Part shown: positions 54,914-63,945 of the stretch, piece after piece
How positions within the stretch are numbered: the first letter of the stretch is position 1
How the letters are laid out: every line of letters begins with the position of its first letter
Assembly (NCBI GenBank): GCA_963849955.1
Contig: CAWKJU010000022.1
Location: 6,857-70,856 of the forward strand
DNA from: CAWFGW01 sp963849955
GTDB lineage: Bacteria > Bacteroidota > Bacteroidia > Cytophagales > JAAEPT01
Length of the DNA stretch: 64,000 nucleotides
Direction: 5' to 3'
Notes under the pieces: generated by a model
What the model was told of the DNA's origin: nothing
Database searches by the model: none
What the model saw: the letters and a program-made list of their open reading frames with translations, nothing else
Program-made: the position numbers and the translations under genes

Positions 54914-56413
54914 ATGAAGAGACTTACCAGCACAATCTTACTCGCTTTAATTTCTATCACGTCTGTATTTGCAGAACAAGCCGTTAAAAAGAAAAACATG
55001 GTTACAGAGTTATTCGATGGCTTTGTGTATGGCTTTGTTGAACCAGTAGTGTTGGCCTACTTCGAAGTAGGAGGTGTTAAAATCCCTTTCATTATCCTTT
55101 GGCTTCTTTTAGGTGCATTAATTTTCACCATCTATTTTAAATTTATCAATTTTAGATCGTTCATTTTGGCATTTCGCATCGTTAAAGGGACTTATAGTAG
55201 TGATGACGATGAAGGGGAAGTCACCCATTTCCAAGCCCTTACTGCAGCATTATCTGGTACAGTAGGTTTGGGGAATATAGCTGGGGTGGCAGCAGCAATC
55301 TCTTTGGGAGGTCCAGGAGCTACTTTTTGGATGATTTTGACAGGTCTTTTGGGTATGTCTTCAAAATTTGTTGAATGCACTTTAGGTGTAAAATATAGAA
55401 AAATTGATGAAGACGGCACCGTTCATGGTGGGCCAATGTATTACCTCAGCAATGGCATAGCTGGTTTTAAACCGGGCATAGCTGGATTTGGGAAATTTCT
55501 AGCAGGAGCGTTTGCTGTTTTCTGTGTGTTTGGATCTTTTGGTGGTGGTAACATGTTCCAATCGAATCAGGCCTATAAGCAAATGGCTTCAATAGGTGTT
55601 TTTGAACACTCCACTACTGCGAGTTTTATCTTTGGATTACTTATGGCGGTTTTAGTTGGTGTGGTAATAATTGGAGGAATTAAAAGTATTGCCAAAGTAA
55701 CCGACAAGATTGTACCTTTTATGGTAGTCATTTATGTAGCAGCAGCACTTTACATTCTTTTTGCCAAGTTTGATCAAATCCCTACAGCTTTCATGGCTAT
55801 AATAGATGGTGCTTTTAATGCAGAAGCCGCATTTGGTGGTTTTATTGGGGTGATGATTGTGGGTATTCAACGTGCTGCCTTCTCAAATGAAGCTGGAATA
55901 GGGTCAGCATCCATTGCACACTCTGCTGTGAAAACTCGATTCCCAGCAAGTGAAGGAATTGTAGCCCTCTTAGAACCGTTTATCGATACCGTGGTAGTTT
56001 GTACGATGACAGCCGTAGTTCTTATTATCACAGGCTTTTATGATGCTGAAAGCAGCGTTGGTGGAATTGAAGTTACTTCTTCAGCTTTTGCTAGTGTAAT
56101 TCCTGGAGCACAGTATATTATTATGGTAGCGGCTGTTTTGTTTGCATTCTCTACAATGATTTCGTGGTCATATTATGGATTACAGGCATGGGGATATTTA
56201 TTTGGAGTATCAAAGCGTAATGAATTACTATACAAAGGTATCTTTTGCATATTTGTAGTGGTAGGTGCTATGTCAAGTATGGGCGCAGTAATTACCTTTT
56301 CTGATTGTGCTATATTAGCGATGTGTTTCCCTAACATCATGGGGCTTTATCTTTTACTTCCTATTGTAAAAGACGAGCTTCAGAAATTCTTAGCATACAT
56401 TAAAGACAAATAA
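54914..56413 (+). CDS. Alanine/glycine:cation symporter (AGCS family)
   Basis: The 499-residue protein belongs to the sodium-coupled AGCS transporters of small neutral amino acids. It has about ten membrane helices, the family motif SGTVGLGNIAGVAAA near 113-127, HGGPMYYL near 170, and AAFSNEAGIGSASIAHSA near 318-335. An N-terminal hydrophobic stretch resembling a signal peptide (ending FAEQ) precedes the first core helix, as in many Bacteroidota members. It lies 3 nt after the reductase gene. Confidence 0.94.
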   Translation: MKRLTSTILLALISITSVFAEQAVKKKNMVTELFDGFVYGFVEPVVLAYFEVGGVKIPFIILWLLLGALIFTIYFKFINFRSFILAFRIVKGTYSSDDDEGEVTHFQALTAALSGTVGLGNIAGVAAAISLGGPGATFWMILTGLLGMSSKFVECTLGVKYRKIDEDGTVHGGPMYYLSNGIAGFKPGIAGFGKFLAGAFAVFCVFGSFGGGNMFQSNQAYKQMASIGVFEHSTTASFIFGLLMAVLVGVVIIGGIKSIAKVTDKIVPFMVVIYVAAALYILFAKFDQIPTAFMAIIDGAFNAEAAFGGFIGVMIVGIQRAAFSNEAGIGSASIAHSAVKTRFPASEGIVALLEPFIDTVVVCTMTAVVLIITGFYDAESSVGGIEVTSSAFASVIPGAQYIIMVAAVLFAFSTMISWSYYGLQAWGYLFGVSKRNELLYKGIFCIFVVVGAMSSMGAVITFSDCAILAMCFPNIMGLYLLLPIVKDELQKFLAYIKDK

Positions 56414-56439
56414 ATTGACTACACATCCAGTGATTTTTT

Positions 56440-57333
56440 ATGTGGCAAAAGCTAATTAAAATTACTCGTGACTATTTTTATATTTCTCATAGAGAAGCTA
56501 GAGGAACATTAGTCTTGATCATTTTAATGCTGCTGATAATTTTCGGAACTTTCTTCTACCGCAATATGGGTGATGAAAGTTCTTTTTTTTCATCGCTAAC
56601 TATTACTAACCTTGATTCCTTAATCCAACAAGATCAACTTTCATCAACACCCATTATATTACATGATTTTGATCCTAACACAGAAACAAATTTAGAGGCT
56701 TTAGGAGTGCCTAGCTATCTTGCTAAGCGCATCATCAACTATCGACAAGCAGGCGGTCAATTTAAGTTTAAAGAAGATTTGACAAAAATATATGGCTTCC
56801 CTGATTCGCTTTATCAAACTTTAGAAAAGTACATTAAACTTCCTGTAAGAAGTGCTCAAAAAGCAAATCAAAAAAAATATGTTTCATCAACTACAGAAAA
56901 TCTTCACCCTCCTGATCTAAAACCTCGTCCATTAAACTTAACTTTTGATCTATCAACTGTTGATAGTGTGGAACTTCAACGATTGCCTGGGATTGGAAAA
57001 GTTTTTGCTTCGCGAATTGTCAAATACAGAAATCGTTTGGGGGGATATTATACGACAGACCAACTTTATGAAGTCTATGGTATACCTAAAGAAACCGTGG
57101 AAATATTGATTAAAAATACTTCTACTATTTCTGAAGATGTAGTCCAACTTGATTTAAACAAAGCTACTTTCAAAGAGTTATTAAAACACCCTTATTTAGA
57201 ATATGAGTATGTTAAAAATATATTTAATTTTAAGCAAAAATTTGGTGGATTCAATCAGGTAAAAGATTTACAAAAAAATCAATTAGTACCTGATAGTGTT
57301 TTTGTTAAAATTGCCCCATATCTTAAAATTTAG
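56440..57333 (+). CDS. Membrane-anchored helix-hairpin-helix protein (ComEA-like)
   Basis: The 297-residue product has one membrane helix near 20-41 (RGTLVLIILMLLIIFGTFFY) followed by three helix-hairpin-helix units: LEALGVPSYLAKRIINYRQA (about 86-105), LPGIGKVFASRIVKYRNRLG (about 183-202), and FKELLKHPYLEYEYVKNIFN (about 253-272). ComEA-type proteins bind incoming DNA in the periplasm during transformation. This one has more units than ComEA, and no other competence gene is nearby, so a DNA-uptake role is only possible. It is 3 nt before the ABC ATPase gene. Confidence 0.85.
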   Translation: MWQKLIKITRDYFYISHREARGTLVLIILMLLIIFGTFFYRNMGDESSFFSSLTITNLDSLIQQDQLSSTPIILHDFDPNTETNLEALGVPSYLAKRIINYRQAGGQFKFKEDLTKIYGFPDSLYQTLEKYIKLPVRSAQKANQKKYVSSTTENLHPPDLKPRPLNLTFDLSTVDSVELQRLPGIGKVFASRIVKYRNRLGGYYTTDQLYEVYGIPKETVEILIKNTSTISEDVVQLDLNKATFKELLKHPYLEYEYVKNIFNFKQKFGGFNQVKDLQKNQLVPDSVFVKIAPYLKI

Positions 57334-57336
57334 CAC

Positions 57337-58290
57337 GTGTTATTAGAGGTAAAAAACATTAAAAAAACATTTCCTGAGAGAGATTCTCCAGCAGTAAATG
57401 GCGTTTCTTTGAGTGTAAAAGAAAATGAATTTGTCTCTATTTTAGGTGAAAGCGGATGTGGTAAATCTACGTTGTTAAAACTAATCAACGGCTATCAAGA
57501 CTTGGATGAAGGACTAATAACCCTTGAAGGAGAACGAGTGAAAGGACCAAAAGATCTGCTTATTCTCGGCCATCCTTTGATTGAAAAAGTAGATCAAGAT
57601 TATGACACTTTTCCTAATCACACTGTTCGTGAGACACTTGAATATAAACTAAGAAGGTTCAACGACTCATATGTAAACAAGCGAATTAAATACCTTCTCA
57701 ACTTATTTAAACTCACTGAAAGGGAAAACTCCATCCCACGACTGATGAGTGGTGGAGAGCAACAGCGAGTCGCTTTTGCTTCAGCGATAGCTAAAAGCCC
57801 CAAATTGCTTCTTATGGATGAGCCGTTGAGCCAATTGGACCCTGCCTTAAGAAGACGTTTAAAAAACGAAATCAAAACGATTGTCCAACAAGAAGGAATT
57901 TCTATCGTTTTTGTCACTCACGACACGCAAGATGCCCTTGCACTTTCAGATCGAATCGTGGTCATGAAATCAGGAAAAATCGTACAAATTGGCACGCCTG
58001 ATAAACTTTATTTCGAACCAAAATCTAAATATGTGGCTGAGTTTTTTGGTCCAGTAAGTGACTTAAGAACAGCAAGTGGTAATTCAGATTTACGTTTTGT
58101 TAGACCAGAAAAATTATCACTCTCGACAAAAAAATCGACAAATAGTTTTAAAGCCACCATCGTTAGAGTTGATTTCTGGGGTTTTCAGCATCTTGTAAAA
58201 CTTACGAATGAAAACGGTGTTTTCTACGCTTATTCGGACAATAGAAGTCTTAATATTGATGATGAGGTTTATATTAGCTTAAAGAATTAA
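57337..58290 (+). CDS. Orphan ABC transporter ATP-binding protein
   Basis: The 317-residue protein starts with GTG. Walker A GESGCGKST is at 37-45, the signature MSGGEQQ at 137-143, Walker B LLLMDEP at 157-163, and the H-loop VTHD near 193. The last ~75 residues (FVRPEKLSL ... VYISLKN) form a TOBE-like domain as in iron, spermidine and sulfate importers. No permease or binding protein gene is adjacent, so the transported substrate cannot be inferred. It converges with the response regulator gene, overlapping it by 4 nt. Confidence 0.87.
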   Translation: MLLEVKNIKKTFPERDSPAVNGVSLSVKENEFVSILGESGCGKSTLLKLINGYQDLDEGLITLEGERVKGPKDLLILGHPLIEKVDQDYDTFPNHTVRETLEYKLRRFNDSYVNKRIKYLLNLFKLTERENSIPRLMSGGEQQRVAFASAIAKSPKLLLMDEPLSQLDPALRRRLKNEIKTIVQQEGISIVFVTHDTQDALALSDRIVVMKSGKIVQIGTPDKLYFEPKSKYVAEFFGPVSDLRTASGNSDLRFVRPEKLSLSTKKSTNSFKATIVRVDFWGFQHLVKLTNENGVFYAYSDNRSLNIDDEVYISLKN

Positions 58291-58688
58291 AGTGCTAATA
58301 AATCTTTAATATTAAGAGGCTTCATCAAAAACTTATATAAACTGGCATTAGATCGTGCTTCGCGAATATCGTCCGTATTCATGGTAGCTGAAAGCATTAC
58401 TACACGACAAGATTCTTTGATAAAATCATCCATTTTATCAAACTCTTCTAAAAACTGAATGCCATCCATTACAGGCATATCTAAATCGACAAAAATATAA
58501 GCAGGGAGTTTATTCTCTTTCTTAGTAGAAATGAGCGCTAAGTTCTTTAACAAATCAAGTGCACTTTCAGCTGAATTGCTTTGATAAACTACACTTGCGA
58601 ACTCCGCCTTTTTAATTTTGTCTGCATGTAAAATGTTGTCGACTTCTCTGTCGTCAACCAGCATAACTGCATTGTTTTTCATAGCCAA
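58287..58688 (-). CDS. Single-domain response regulator
   Basis: The 133-residue protein is a receiver domain only: acidic pair D12/D13 in MLVDDREVD, phosphoacceptor D68 in FVDLDMPVMDG, a threonine/serine near VVMLSATMN, and the conserved lysine in KFLMKPLN. There is no output domain and no kinase gene beside it. It resembles the RpfG/CheY-like stand-alone receivers that relay signals in phosphorelays. Its 3' end overlaps the ABC ATPase gene's end by 4 nt. Confidence 0.92.
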   Translation of the reverse strand: MAMKNNAVMLVDDREVDNILHADKIKKAEFASVVYQSNSAESALDLLKNLALISTKKENKLPAYIFVDLDMPVMDGIQFLEEFDKMDDFIKESCRVVMLSATMNTDDIREARSNASLYKFLMKPLNIKDLLAL

Positions 58689-58718
58689 AAATAGTTTTGT
58701 TTATTTACTTCCCTAAAC

Positions 58719-60254
58719 TTAAATATTAAAATTGATACCTTGAGCAAGAGGCAAGGTTTTTCCATAATTAATTGTGTTGGTCTGTCTTCTCATATAGGCT
58801 TTCCAGGCATCTGAACCTGACTCTCTACCTCCACCTGTTTCCTTTTCACCACCGAAAGCTCCACCAATTTCCGCGCCTGACGTTCCAATGTTCACGTTTG
58901 CAATACCACAATCACTTCCCAATGCAGATAAATAAAGCTCTGCTTCCTGCATGTCCTGTGTAAATATGGCAGACGAAAGACCTTGTTTCACATCGTTTTG
59001 AATAGCGATTGCATCTTCTACCTCACCAGTGTAATTAATGAGATATAATATAGGTGCAAAAGTTTCTTTTTGAACCGTTGCATACTCATTATTTGCTTCA
59101 ATGATAGCAGGCGTTACATAAGTACCTGACTTATATTCTTCTCCTGATAACACCTCACCACCAACTAACAACCTACCACCTTCATTCATTACGTTTTCTA
59201 TGGCTTGTAGGTAATTCACAACCGCATCTTTATCGATAAGTGGACCAACAATGTTATGTGGCTCTAGTGGGTTTCCTATGACTAAGTTACTATATGCTGC
59301 TACTAACCGATCTTTTACTTCATTGTAAATTGACGAATGGACAATCAATCGTCTGGTAGTGGTACAACGTTGACCACAAGTTCCTACCGATCCAAATAAA
59401 ACTGCTCGTATCGCTAAGTCTAAGTTGGCTTTTTCTGAAATTATGACTGCGTTATTTCCACCTAATTCTAAAATAGATTTCCCTAATCGTTTGGATACTG
59501 CTTCCGAAACTATTTTTCCCATTCTGGTTGAACCAGTAGCTGATACTAATGGAATTCGTTTGTCATTAGACATCAATTCACCTATTTCGGCATCGCCAAT
59601 TAGCAATGAAAACACACCTTCTGGAACATTGTTTTTAATTAAAACCTCTCTGATAATGTGCTGACAAGCTAAAGCAGTTAATGGCGTTTTTTCTGACGGC
59701 TTCCAGACACAGACGTCACCGCAAACTACTGCCAGCATGGTGTTCCACGACCATACGGCAACTGGAAAATTAAAAGCACTGATTATCCCTACAATTCCTA
59801 AGGGATGGTACTGCTCATACATCCGATGTTCTGGACGTTCAGAGTGCATGGTTAAACCATACAATTGGCGCGATAGCCCAACCGCAAAGTCACAGATGTC
59901 GATCATCTCTTGTACTTCTCCTAAACCTTCTTGTAAAGATTTTCCCATTTCAAGCGTTACGAGTGTTCCCAATGCTTGCTTGTATAATCGAAAGGCATCA
60001 CCAATTTGTCTCACTACATCACCTCGTTGTGGGGCTGGTAGCTTTCTCCATTCTAAAAATGCAGCTTCTGCTGTTGAAATCACTGTTTCATATTCCTTTG
60101 GTGTTGCCCAAATAACTTCTGGTAAGCGCATGCCATCTACTGGCGAGTGGTTAAAATGAGAAGAACCAGAGGTTTCCTTCCATTCTATACCGGTGCAAGC
60201 TCCGTTGTTAATTGGTGCAATATTTAAGGTTTTAAAAACGTGATCAATATTCAT
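58719..60254 (-). CDS. Aldehyde dehydrogenase, ALDH7 (aminoadipate-semialdehyde) type
   Basis: The start is taken at the ATG at 60254 (511 residues) because GAAGAGA precedes it and MNIDHVFKTLNI is a normal N-terminus; the longer frame enters the upstream terminator. Motifs include WNTMLAVVCGDVCVWKPSEK, SILELGGNNAVII with the general-base glutamate, and GTCGQRCTTTRRL with the nucleophile cysteine, the last being characteristic of ALDH7 (antiquitin). The family oxidises alpha-aminoadipic semialdehyde in lysine degradation. No other lysine-catabolism gene is present in the window. Confidence 0.92.
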   Translation of the reverse strand: MNIDHVFKTLNIAPINNGACTGIEWKETSGSSHFNHSPVDGMRLPEVIWATPKEYETVISTAEAAFLEWRKLPAPQRGDVVRQIGDAFRLYKQALGTLVTLEMGKSLQEGLGEVQEMIDICDFAVGLSRQLYGLTMHSERPEHRMYEQYHPLGIVGIISAFNFPVAVWSWNTMLAVVCGDVCVWKPSEKTPLTALACQHIIREVLIKNNVPEGVFSLLIGDAEIGELMSNDKRIPLVSATGSTRMGKIVSEAVSKRLGKSILELGGNNAVIISEKANLDLAIRAVLFGSVGTCGQRCTTTRRLIVHSSIYNEVKDRLVAAYSNLVIGNPLEPHNIVGPLIDKDAVVNYLQAIENVMNEGGRLLVGGEVLSGEEYKSGTYVTPAIIEANNEYATVQKETFAPILYLINYTGEVEDAIAIQNDVKQGLSSAIFTQDMQEAELYLSALGSDCGIANVNIGTSGAEIGGAFGGEKETGGGRESGSDAWKAYMRRQTNTINYGKTLPLAQGINFNI

Positions 60255-60277
60255 AGTCTCTTCTTTTTTATTGAAAC

Positions 60278-60308
60278 AAAAAAGCGCCACTGCTAAATAC
60301 AGGGCGCT
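60278..60308 (-). terminator. Terminator of the DegP-type protease gene
   Basis: On the minus strand AGCGCC (60308-60303) pairs with GGCGCT (60288-60283), followed by a run of T. It lies 22 nt after the protease stop and directly upstream of the aldehyde dehydrogenase gene, overlapping the rejected 5' extension of that frame. Confidence 0.85.
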
Positions 60309-60330
60309 CCAAAGTTAAGGGGTTTTTTAC

Positions 60331-61818
60331 TTACCACCCAATTGCATAGTAAGCCTTTTCACCATTTGGGTTTATTCCTTCAATTAATACGCCTCCCTGC
60401 TTGTTACTCATGATGTCAATAATGTCTGCTGGTGTTTCTACGCGTTTACGATCGACAGAAACAATGATAAAACCTTTTTTCATACCTGCGTTTCTAAACT
60501 TTCCATCCCCTAATTCCACGATTTTCACGCCACTGCTGATGTTAAAGTCTTTCTTTTCTTCTGTAGAAATAGGCTGGAACTTTGATCCTAACACTTCCAC
60601 AATAGCTTCAGCATCCGGTTTCACAATATCTGTATTACCTAATTTATTTTTTAATTCGGTATTGATGTCTTTTCTCTTACCGTCTCGCATCACACTCACA
60701 TCAATTTTATCACCAGGTTGATGACGGGCAACAGCTTCTTGTAATTCTGATGACGTATTTACTGATAAACCATCTATAGCTATAATAACATCTCCTTCTT
60801 CAATGCCTGCTTCTTCTGCAGAACCACCTTCTACAGTGGCAGCAACATACACGCCATTTACTGTGACTAACTTTTTCTCTTCAGCCAACTCTGCGGTCAC
60901 ATCAGCAATCGAAACACCCAACAAGGCTCTTTGAACCTGACCGTAAAGCAATAAGTCATTAGTTACTTTTTTTACAATCGCTTCTGGTATTGCAAATGAA
61001 TAACCTGCATACGCTCCTGTTGGTGAAGCTATCGCTGAATTGATGCCCACTAACTTCCCTTCTAAGTTGACTAATGCCCCCCCGCTATTTCCGGGATTTA
61101 CTGCAGCATCCGTCTGAATAAAAGATTCAATAGCCATGTTGGTTTTACCTCTGAGAATGTTAATGTTTCTAGCTTTTGCACTAACAATACCCGCAGTAAC
61201 TGTTGATGTTAAATCAAATGGGTTACCTACGGCTAAAACCCACTCACCAATTTTAAGATCATCTGAGTTTCCAAATTCAATGTAGGGTAACTCCTTTTCA
61301 TTAATTTTTAACAAAGCGAGATCCGTTGTTGGATCACGGCCAATTACTTCAGCATCATACCTTCTTCTATCATCCAAAACTACTTCAACTTTATCTGCAC
61401 CATCTATTACGTGGTTATTGGTAGCAATGTATCCATCGGCAGTAATAATAACACCAGAACCTGAGCCAGCTCGCTGCTGTTGCGGTTCTGCTTGTTGTTG
61501 ACGCTGTTGTGGTTGATATTTATTGCCATAATAATCTCTAAAAAGTTGATCAAATGGCGAAGAATAATATTGTTGTTGTACCTCACGGTAAGTTTTGATA
61601 TGCACTACTCCATTAGTGGTTTTGCTAGCTGCAAGAGTAAAATCTACAGAACCCACTCCCATGGCATTCATATTAGAAGCATTGGTAATGGCCACCGGTT
61701 GATGCCTTGATTGAATTTCAATATTTTGATTTTCTTTCTCAAAAAATTCTACCACACCAAGTGAAACTCCTCCACTCACCAGTGCGGCAACAAAAATGTT
61801 TAGAATCTGCTTTTTCAT
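60331..61818 (-). CDS. degP: DegP/HtrA-type periplasmic serine protease
   Basis: The 495-residue protein has an N-terminal membrane/signal segment (MKKQILNIFVAALVSGGVSL), a Q-rich linker about 81-116, and a trypsin-like domain with the triad H136 (TNNHVID), D166 (TTDLALL) and S245 (GNSGGAL). Two PDZ domains follow (about 290-385 and 400-495). Such proteases degrade or refold damaged envelope proteins. The neighbouring Hsp20 gene on the same strand makes a stress-related pair. A G7 run encodes SGGA in frame. Confidence 0.95.
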   Translation of the reverse strand: MKKQILNIFVAALVSGGVSLGVVEFFEKENQNIEIQSRHQPVAITNASNMNAMGVGSVDFTLAASKTTNGVVHIKTYREVQQQYYSSPFDQLFRDYYGNKYQPQQRQQQAEPQQQRAGSGSGVIITADGYIATNNHVIDGADKVEVVLDDRRRYDAEVIGRDPTTDLALLKINEKELPYIEFGNSDDLKIGEWVLAVGNPFDLTSTVTAGIVSAKARNINILRGKTNMAIESFIQTDAAVNPGNSGGALVNLEGKLVGINSAIASPTGAYAGYSFAIPEAIVKKVTNDLLLYGQVQRALLGVSIADVTAELAEEKKLVTVNGVYVAATVEGGSAEEAGIEEGDVIIAIDGLSVNTSSELQEAVARHQPGDKIDVSVMRDGKRKDINTELKNKLGNTDIVKPDAEAIVEVLGSKFQPISTEEKKDFNISSGVKIVELGDGKFRNAGMKKGFIIVSVDRKRVETPADIIDIMSNKQGGVLIEGINPNGEKAYYAIGW

Positions 61819-61898
61819 ATTAAATTATTTTTAATGTAATCTCATTGTAAACCAGTAACTAAAACGCTTACTTTTAGTGTTTTATTATAGAGAAATAT

Positions 61899-61936
61899 AA
61901 AATGTCACTCTAATTTTTTAATCAGAATGACATTTT
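61899..61936 (-). terminator. Terminator of the Hsp20 gene (bidirectional form)
   Basis: AAAATGTCA (61899-61907) and TGACATTTT (61928-61936) form a 9-bp stem, extended by TCT/AGA beyond one mismatch, with a loop of about 12 nt and T tracts on both sides. On the minus strand it reads TGTCATTCTGAT, close to the repeat-arm start CGTCATTCTGA seen at 28614. It lies between the Hsp20 stop and the protease start. Confidence 0.75.
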
Positions 61937-61964
61937 AATTTTATCTTAACACTCTTTACCAAAT

Positions 61965-62399
61965 TTATTTAATTGAGATGGTTTTTGTCAAGACCTTTTT
62001 CTCATCTTTTGGAATAACAATAGTTAAGACGCCTTGGTTTAGTTCAGCCGAAATTGTTTCTGCATCTACATTTTCAGGCAACTGAAATGATCGCTTGAAC
62101 GATCCATAAACCGTTTCTTCTTTTAAATATTTTTTGGTCGACTCTTTTTCAACCTTTTTCCGCTCCCCAGAGATTATTAAGAAATTGTCTTTTAAATCAA
62201 TGGTGATGTTTTCTTTTTCTACTCCAGGAATAGTTAACTCTAAATGATATTCTTTGTCTGACTCGGATACATCCACAGTGGGTCTAAAGGCAATTTGATT
62301 GGCGGCCTTTACATAGTTGTCATCAAAAAAATTATCAAGAATTGTACTAAATCCTTTCGGAAAATAAGCAGGTGTTGCATTATGTTTTACTAAGCTCAT
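61965..62399 (-). CDS. Hsp20/alpha-crystallin small heat-shock protein
   Basis: The 144-residue protein (from the ATG at 62399) begins MSLVKHNATPAYFPKGFSTI and carries the alpha-crystallin domain: FRPTVDVSESDKEYHLELTI, VEKENITIDLKDNFLIISGE and ELNQGVLTIVIPK with the conserved GVL. It binds unfolding proteins without ATP. The longer frame to 62474 runs through a promoter-like region and is rejected. TTGACT - 16 nt - TACAAT on the minus strand (62479-62452) resembles a proteobacterial-type promoter and could be coincidence. Confidence 0.93.
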   Translation of the reverse strand: MSLVKHNATPAYFPKGFSTILDNFFDDNYVKAANQIAFRPTVDVSESDKEYHLELTIPGVEKENITIDLKDNFLIISGERKKVEKESTKKYLKEETVYGSFKRSFQLPENVDAETISAELNQGVLTIVIPKDEKKVLTKTISIK

Positions 62400-62451
62400 G
62401 ATATTATAATTTTTGTTGAACATTAATTTCCTGATATCATTCTTTATGAAA

Positions 62452-62479
62452 ATTGTACCAACACCTAAAAACAAGTCAA
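62452..62479 (-). promoter_or_regulatory. Possible promoter of the Hsp20 gene (TTGACT-16-TACAAT)
   Basis: The minus strand shows TTGACT (62479-62474) and TACAAT (62457-62452) 16 nt apart, about 53 nt before the Hsp20 start. This matches the E. coli sigma-70 pattern more than the Bacteroidota consensus. No CIRCE inverted repeat is seen. Confidence 0.3.
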
Positions 62480-62587
62480 TATGTCTGTATTCCCGCGCGA
62501 AAGTGAAAAATTAATGCCATTGTGTCTTGTTAATGGAAAGAAAATCTTTTATAGCTTTGTGAGATATTTGACAACCTTCAACCCACT

Positions 62588-63874
62588 ATGGCTAAGTCTG
62601 AAAAATTAAACCACTTGTTAAAAACCCTTGGACCAGGTATTATGTTCGCGGGTACCTGCATTGGGGGATCACATTTAGTGCAATCAACGCGTGCAGGAGC
62701 AGACTATGGTTTTGACCTTTTGTATATTATACTTCTCGCTAATTTTTTTAAATATCCCTTTTTTGAATTTGCTTCACGATATACTAGTGCTACTGGAGAT
62801 TCGGTATTAGAGGGTTATAAAAAAATAGGTGACTGGACATTGTATTTGTATGGAGGTATTACATTGATTTCCATGTTTATTGTTACAGCAGCCATACTAT
62901 CAGTGACTGGAGGATTGTTAGGCAATTTATTTCAAGCCTCAAGTGAATCGACCACTTCATGGATAATTGGAATCAGTCTAGTGGTGTTACTACTATTAGC
63001 TATTGGCAAATTTTCAATTTTAGATAGCTCTTTAAAAATTATAGGGGTGGCCTTATTTTTATCTGTGGTGGGCGCCACAGCGATGATTTTAGTAAAAGGT
63101 AAACCAGAAATGGTGGAAGGGTTTGTTGCTCCTTCTATCTACAATGCGGCTGGCTTCTCTTTTATGATTGCTTTAATGGGTTGGATGCCAATGGGGGTAG
63201 ATATGAGTGCCTGGGCATCGCTTTGGACCCAGGAACGCATTAAACAAACAAAGTATCATCCAACACTAAAAGAAACCCTCTTAGATTTTAATATCGGTTA
63301 TGGTGTAACCGTATTTACGGCTTTATGTTTTCTTACTCTTGGTGCATATGTCTTTTATGGAACCGGAGAACAATTGTCCAACAATGCTACGGTGTTCTCC
63401 AACCAGTTAGTGACACTTTTCACCAGTAACATAGGAGCGTGGAGTTATACGATCATTGCTGTTGCGGTATTCTCCACAATGTTTGGTACTTCTCTCACTT
63501 TAGTTGATGGTTATACACGATCTGCGGTTCGAATAATCGACTTGTTGAAAGAATCCAAAACCCCTGATTCCAAAAAAAACTATCTACTTTGGGTGATTAT
63601 TACGATTAGTGGAGGTATCCTCATCATATTGGGAAGCACAATGGAAACAAAAGCCGGTCAGCCAATTTTAAACTTTAAGCAATTAATTGATATTGCCACG
63701 GCAATGTCATTTTTAGTTGCCCCCGTAGCAGCATGGCTTAACTATGCAGTCATCTATAAAACAGGGCTTTCTGAATCACATAAACCAAAGAAATGGTTAC
63801 AAGTGTTAGCTATTTTAGGTATGATTTTCTTAGCTGCATTCAGCATTTCATTTATTTATTCAAAATTTTCTTGA
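62588..63874 (+). CDS. Nramp-family transporter lacking canonical metal-site motifs
   Basis: The 428-residue inner-membrane protein has about eleven helices and the Nramp start LLKTLGPGIMFAGT. In canonical manganese/iron Nramps helix 1 carries DPGN and helix 6 carries MPH; here the positions read GTCIGGSHLVQ and GWMPMGVDMSAW, so the aspartate and asparagine ligands of helix 1 are missing. Similar divergent members are annotated as divalent metal transporters in Bacteroidota. The substrate is uncertain; magnesium-type or unrelated transport is possible. The gene stands alone before the tRNA. Confidence 0.85.
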   Translation: MAKSEKLNHLLKTLGPGIMFAGTCIGGSHLVQSTRAGADYGFDLLYIILLANFFKYPFFEFASRYTSATGDSVLEGYKKIGDWTLYLYGGITLISMFIVTAAILSVTGGLLGNLFQASSESTTSWIIGISLVVLLLLAIGKFSILDSSLKIIGVALFLSVVGATAMILVKGKPEMVEGFVAPSIYNAAGFSFMIALMGWMPMGVDMSAWASLWTQERIKQTKYHPTLKETLLDFNIGYGVTVFTALCFLTLGAYVFYGTGEQLSNNATVFSNQLVTLFTSNIGAWSYTIIAVAVFSTMFGTSLTLVDGYTRSAVRIIDLLKESKTPDSKKNYLLWVIITISGGILIILGSTMETKAGQPILNFKQLIDIATAMSFLVAPVAAWLNYAVIYKTGLSESHKPKKWLQVLAILGMIFLAAFSISFIYSKFS

Positions 63875-63882
63875 GTAGACTA

Positions 63883-63913
63883 TTGAATTTTAAATGTTAA
63901 TAACCTAATATTG
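63883..63913 (+). promoter_or_regulatory. tRNA-Asn promoter (-33 / -7)
   Basis: TTG (63883-63885) is followed after exactly 20 nt by TAATATTG (63906-63913), fitting the Bacteroidota consensus. The mature tRNA 5' end lies about 33 nt further on. Confidence 0.6.
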
Positions 63914-63945
63914 CAACCCTTTTGAACGAAAAAGGAAAACAAAAT

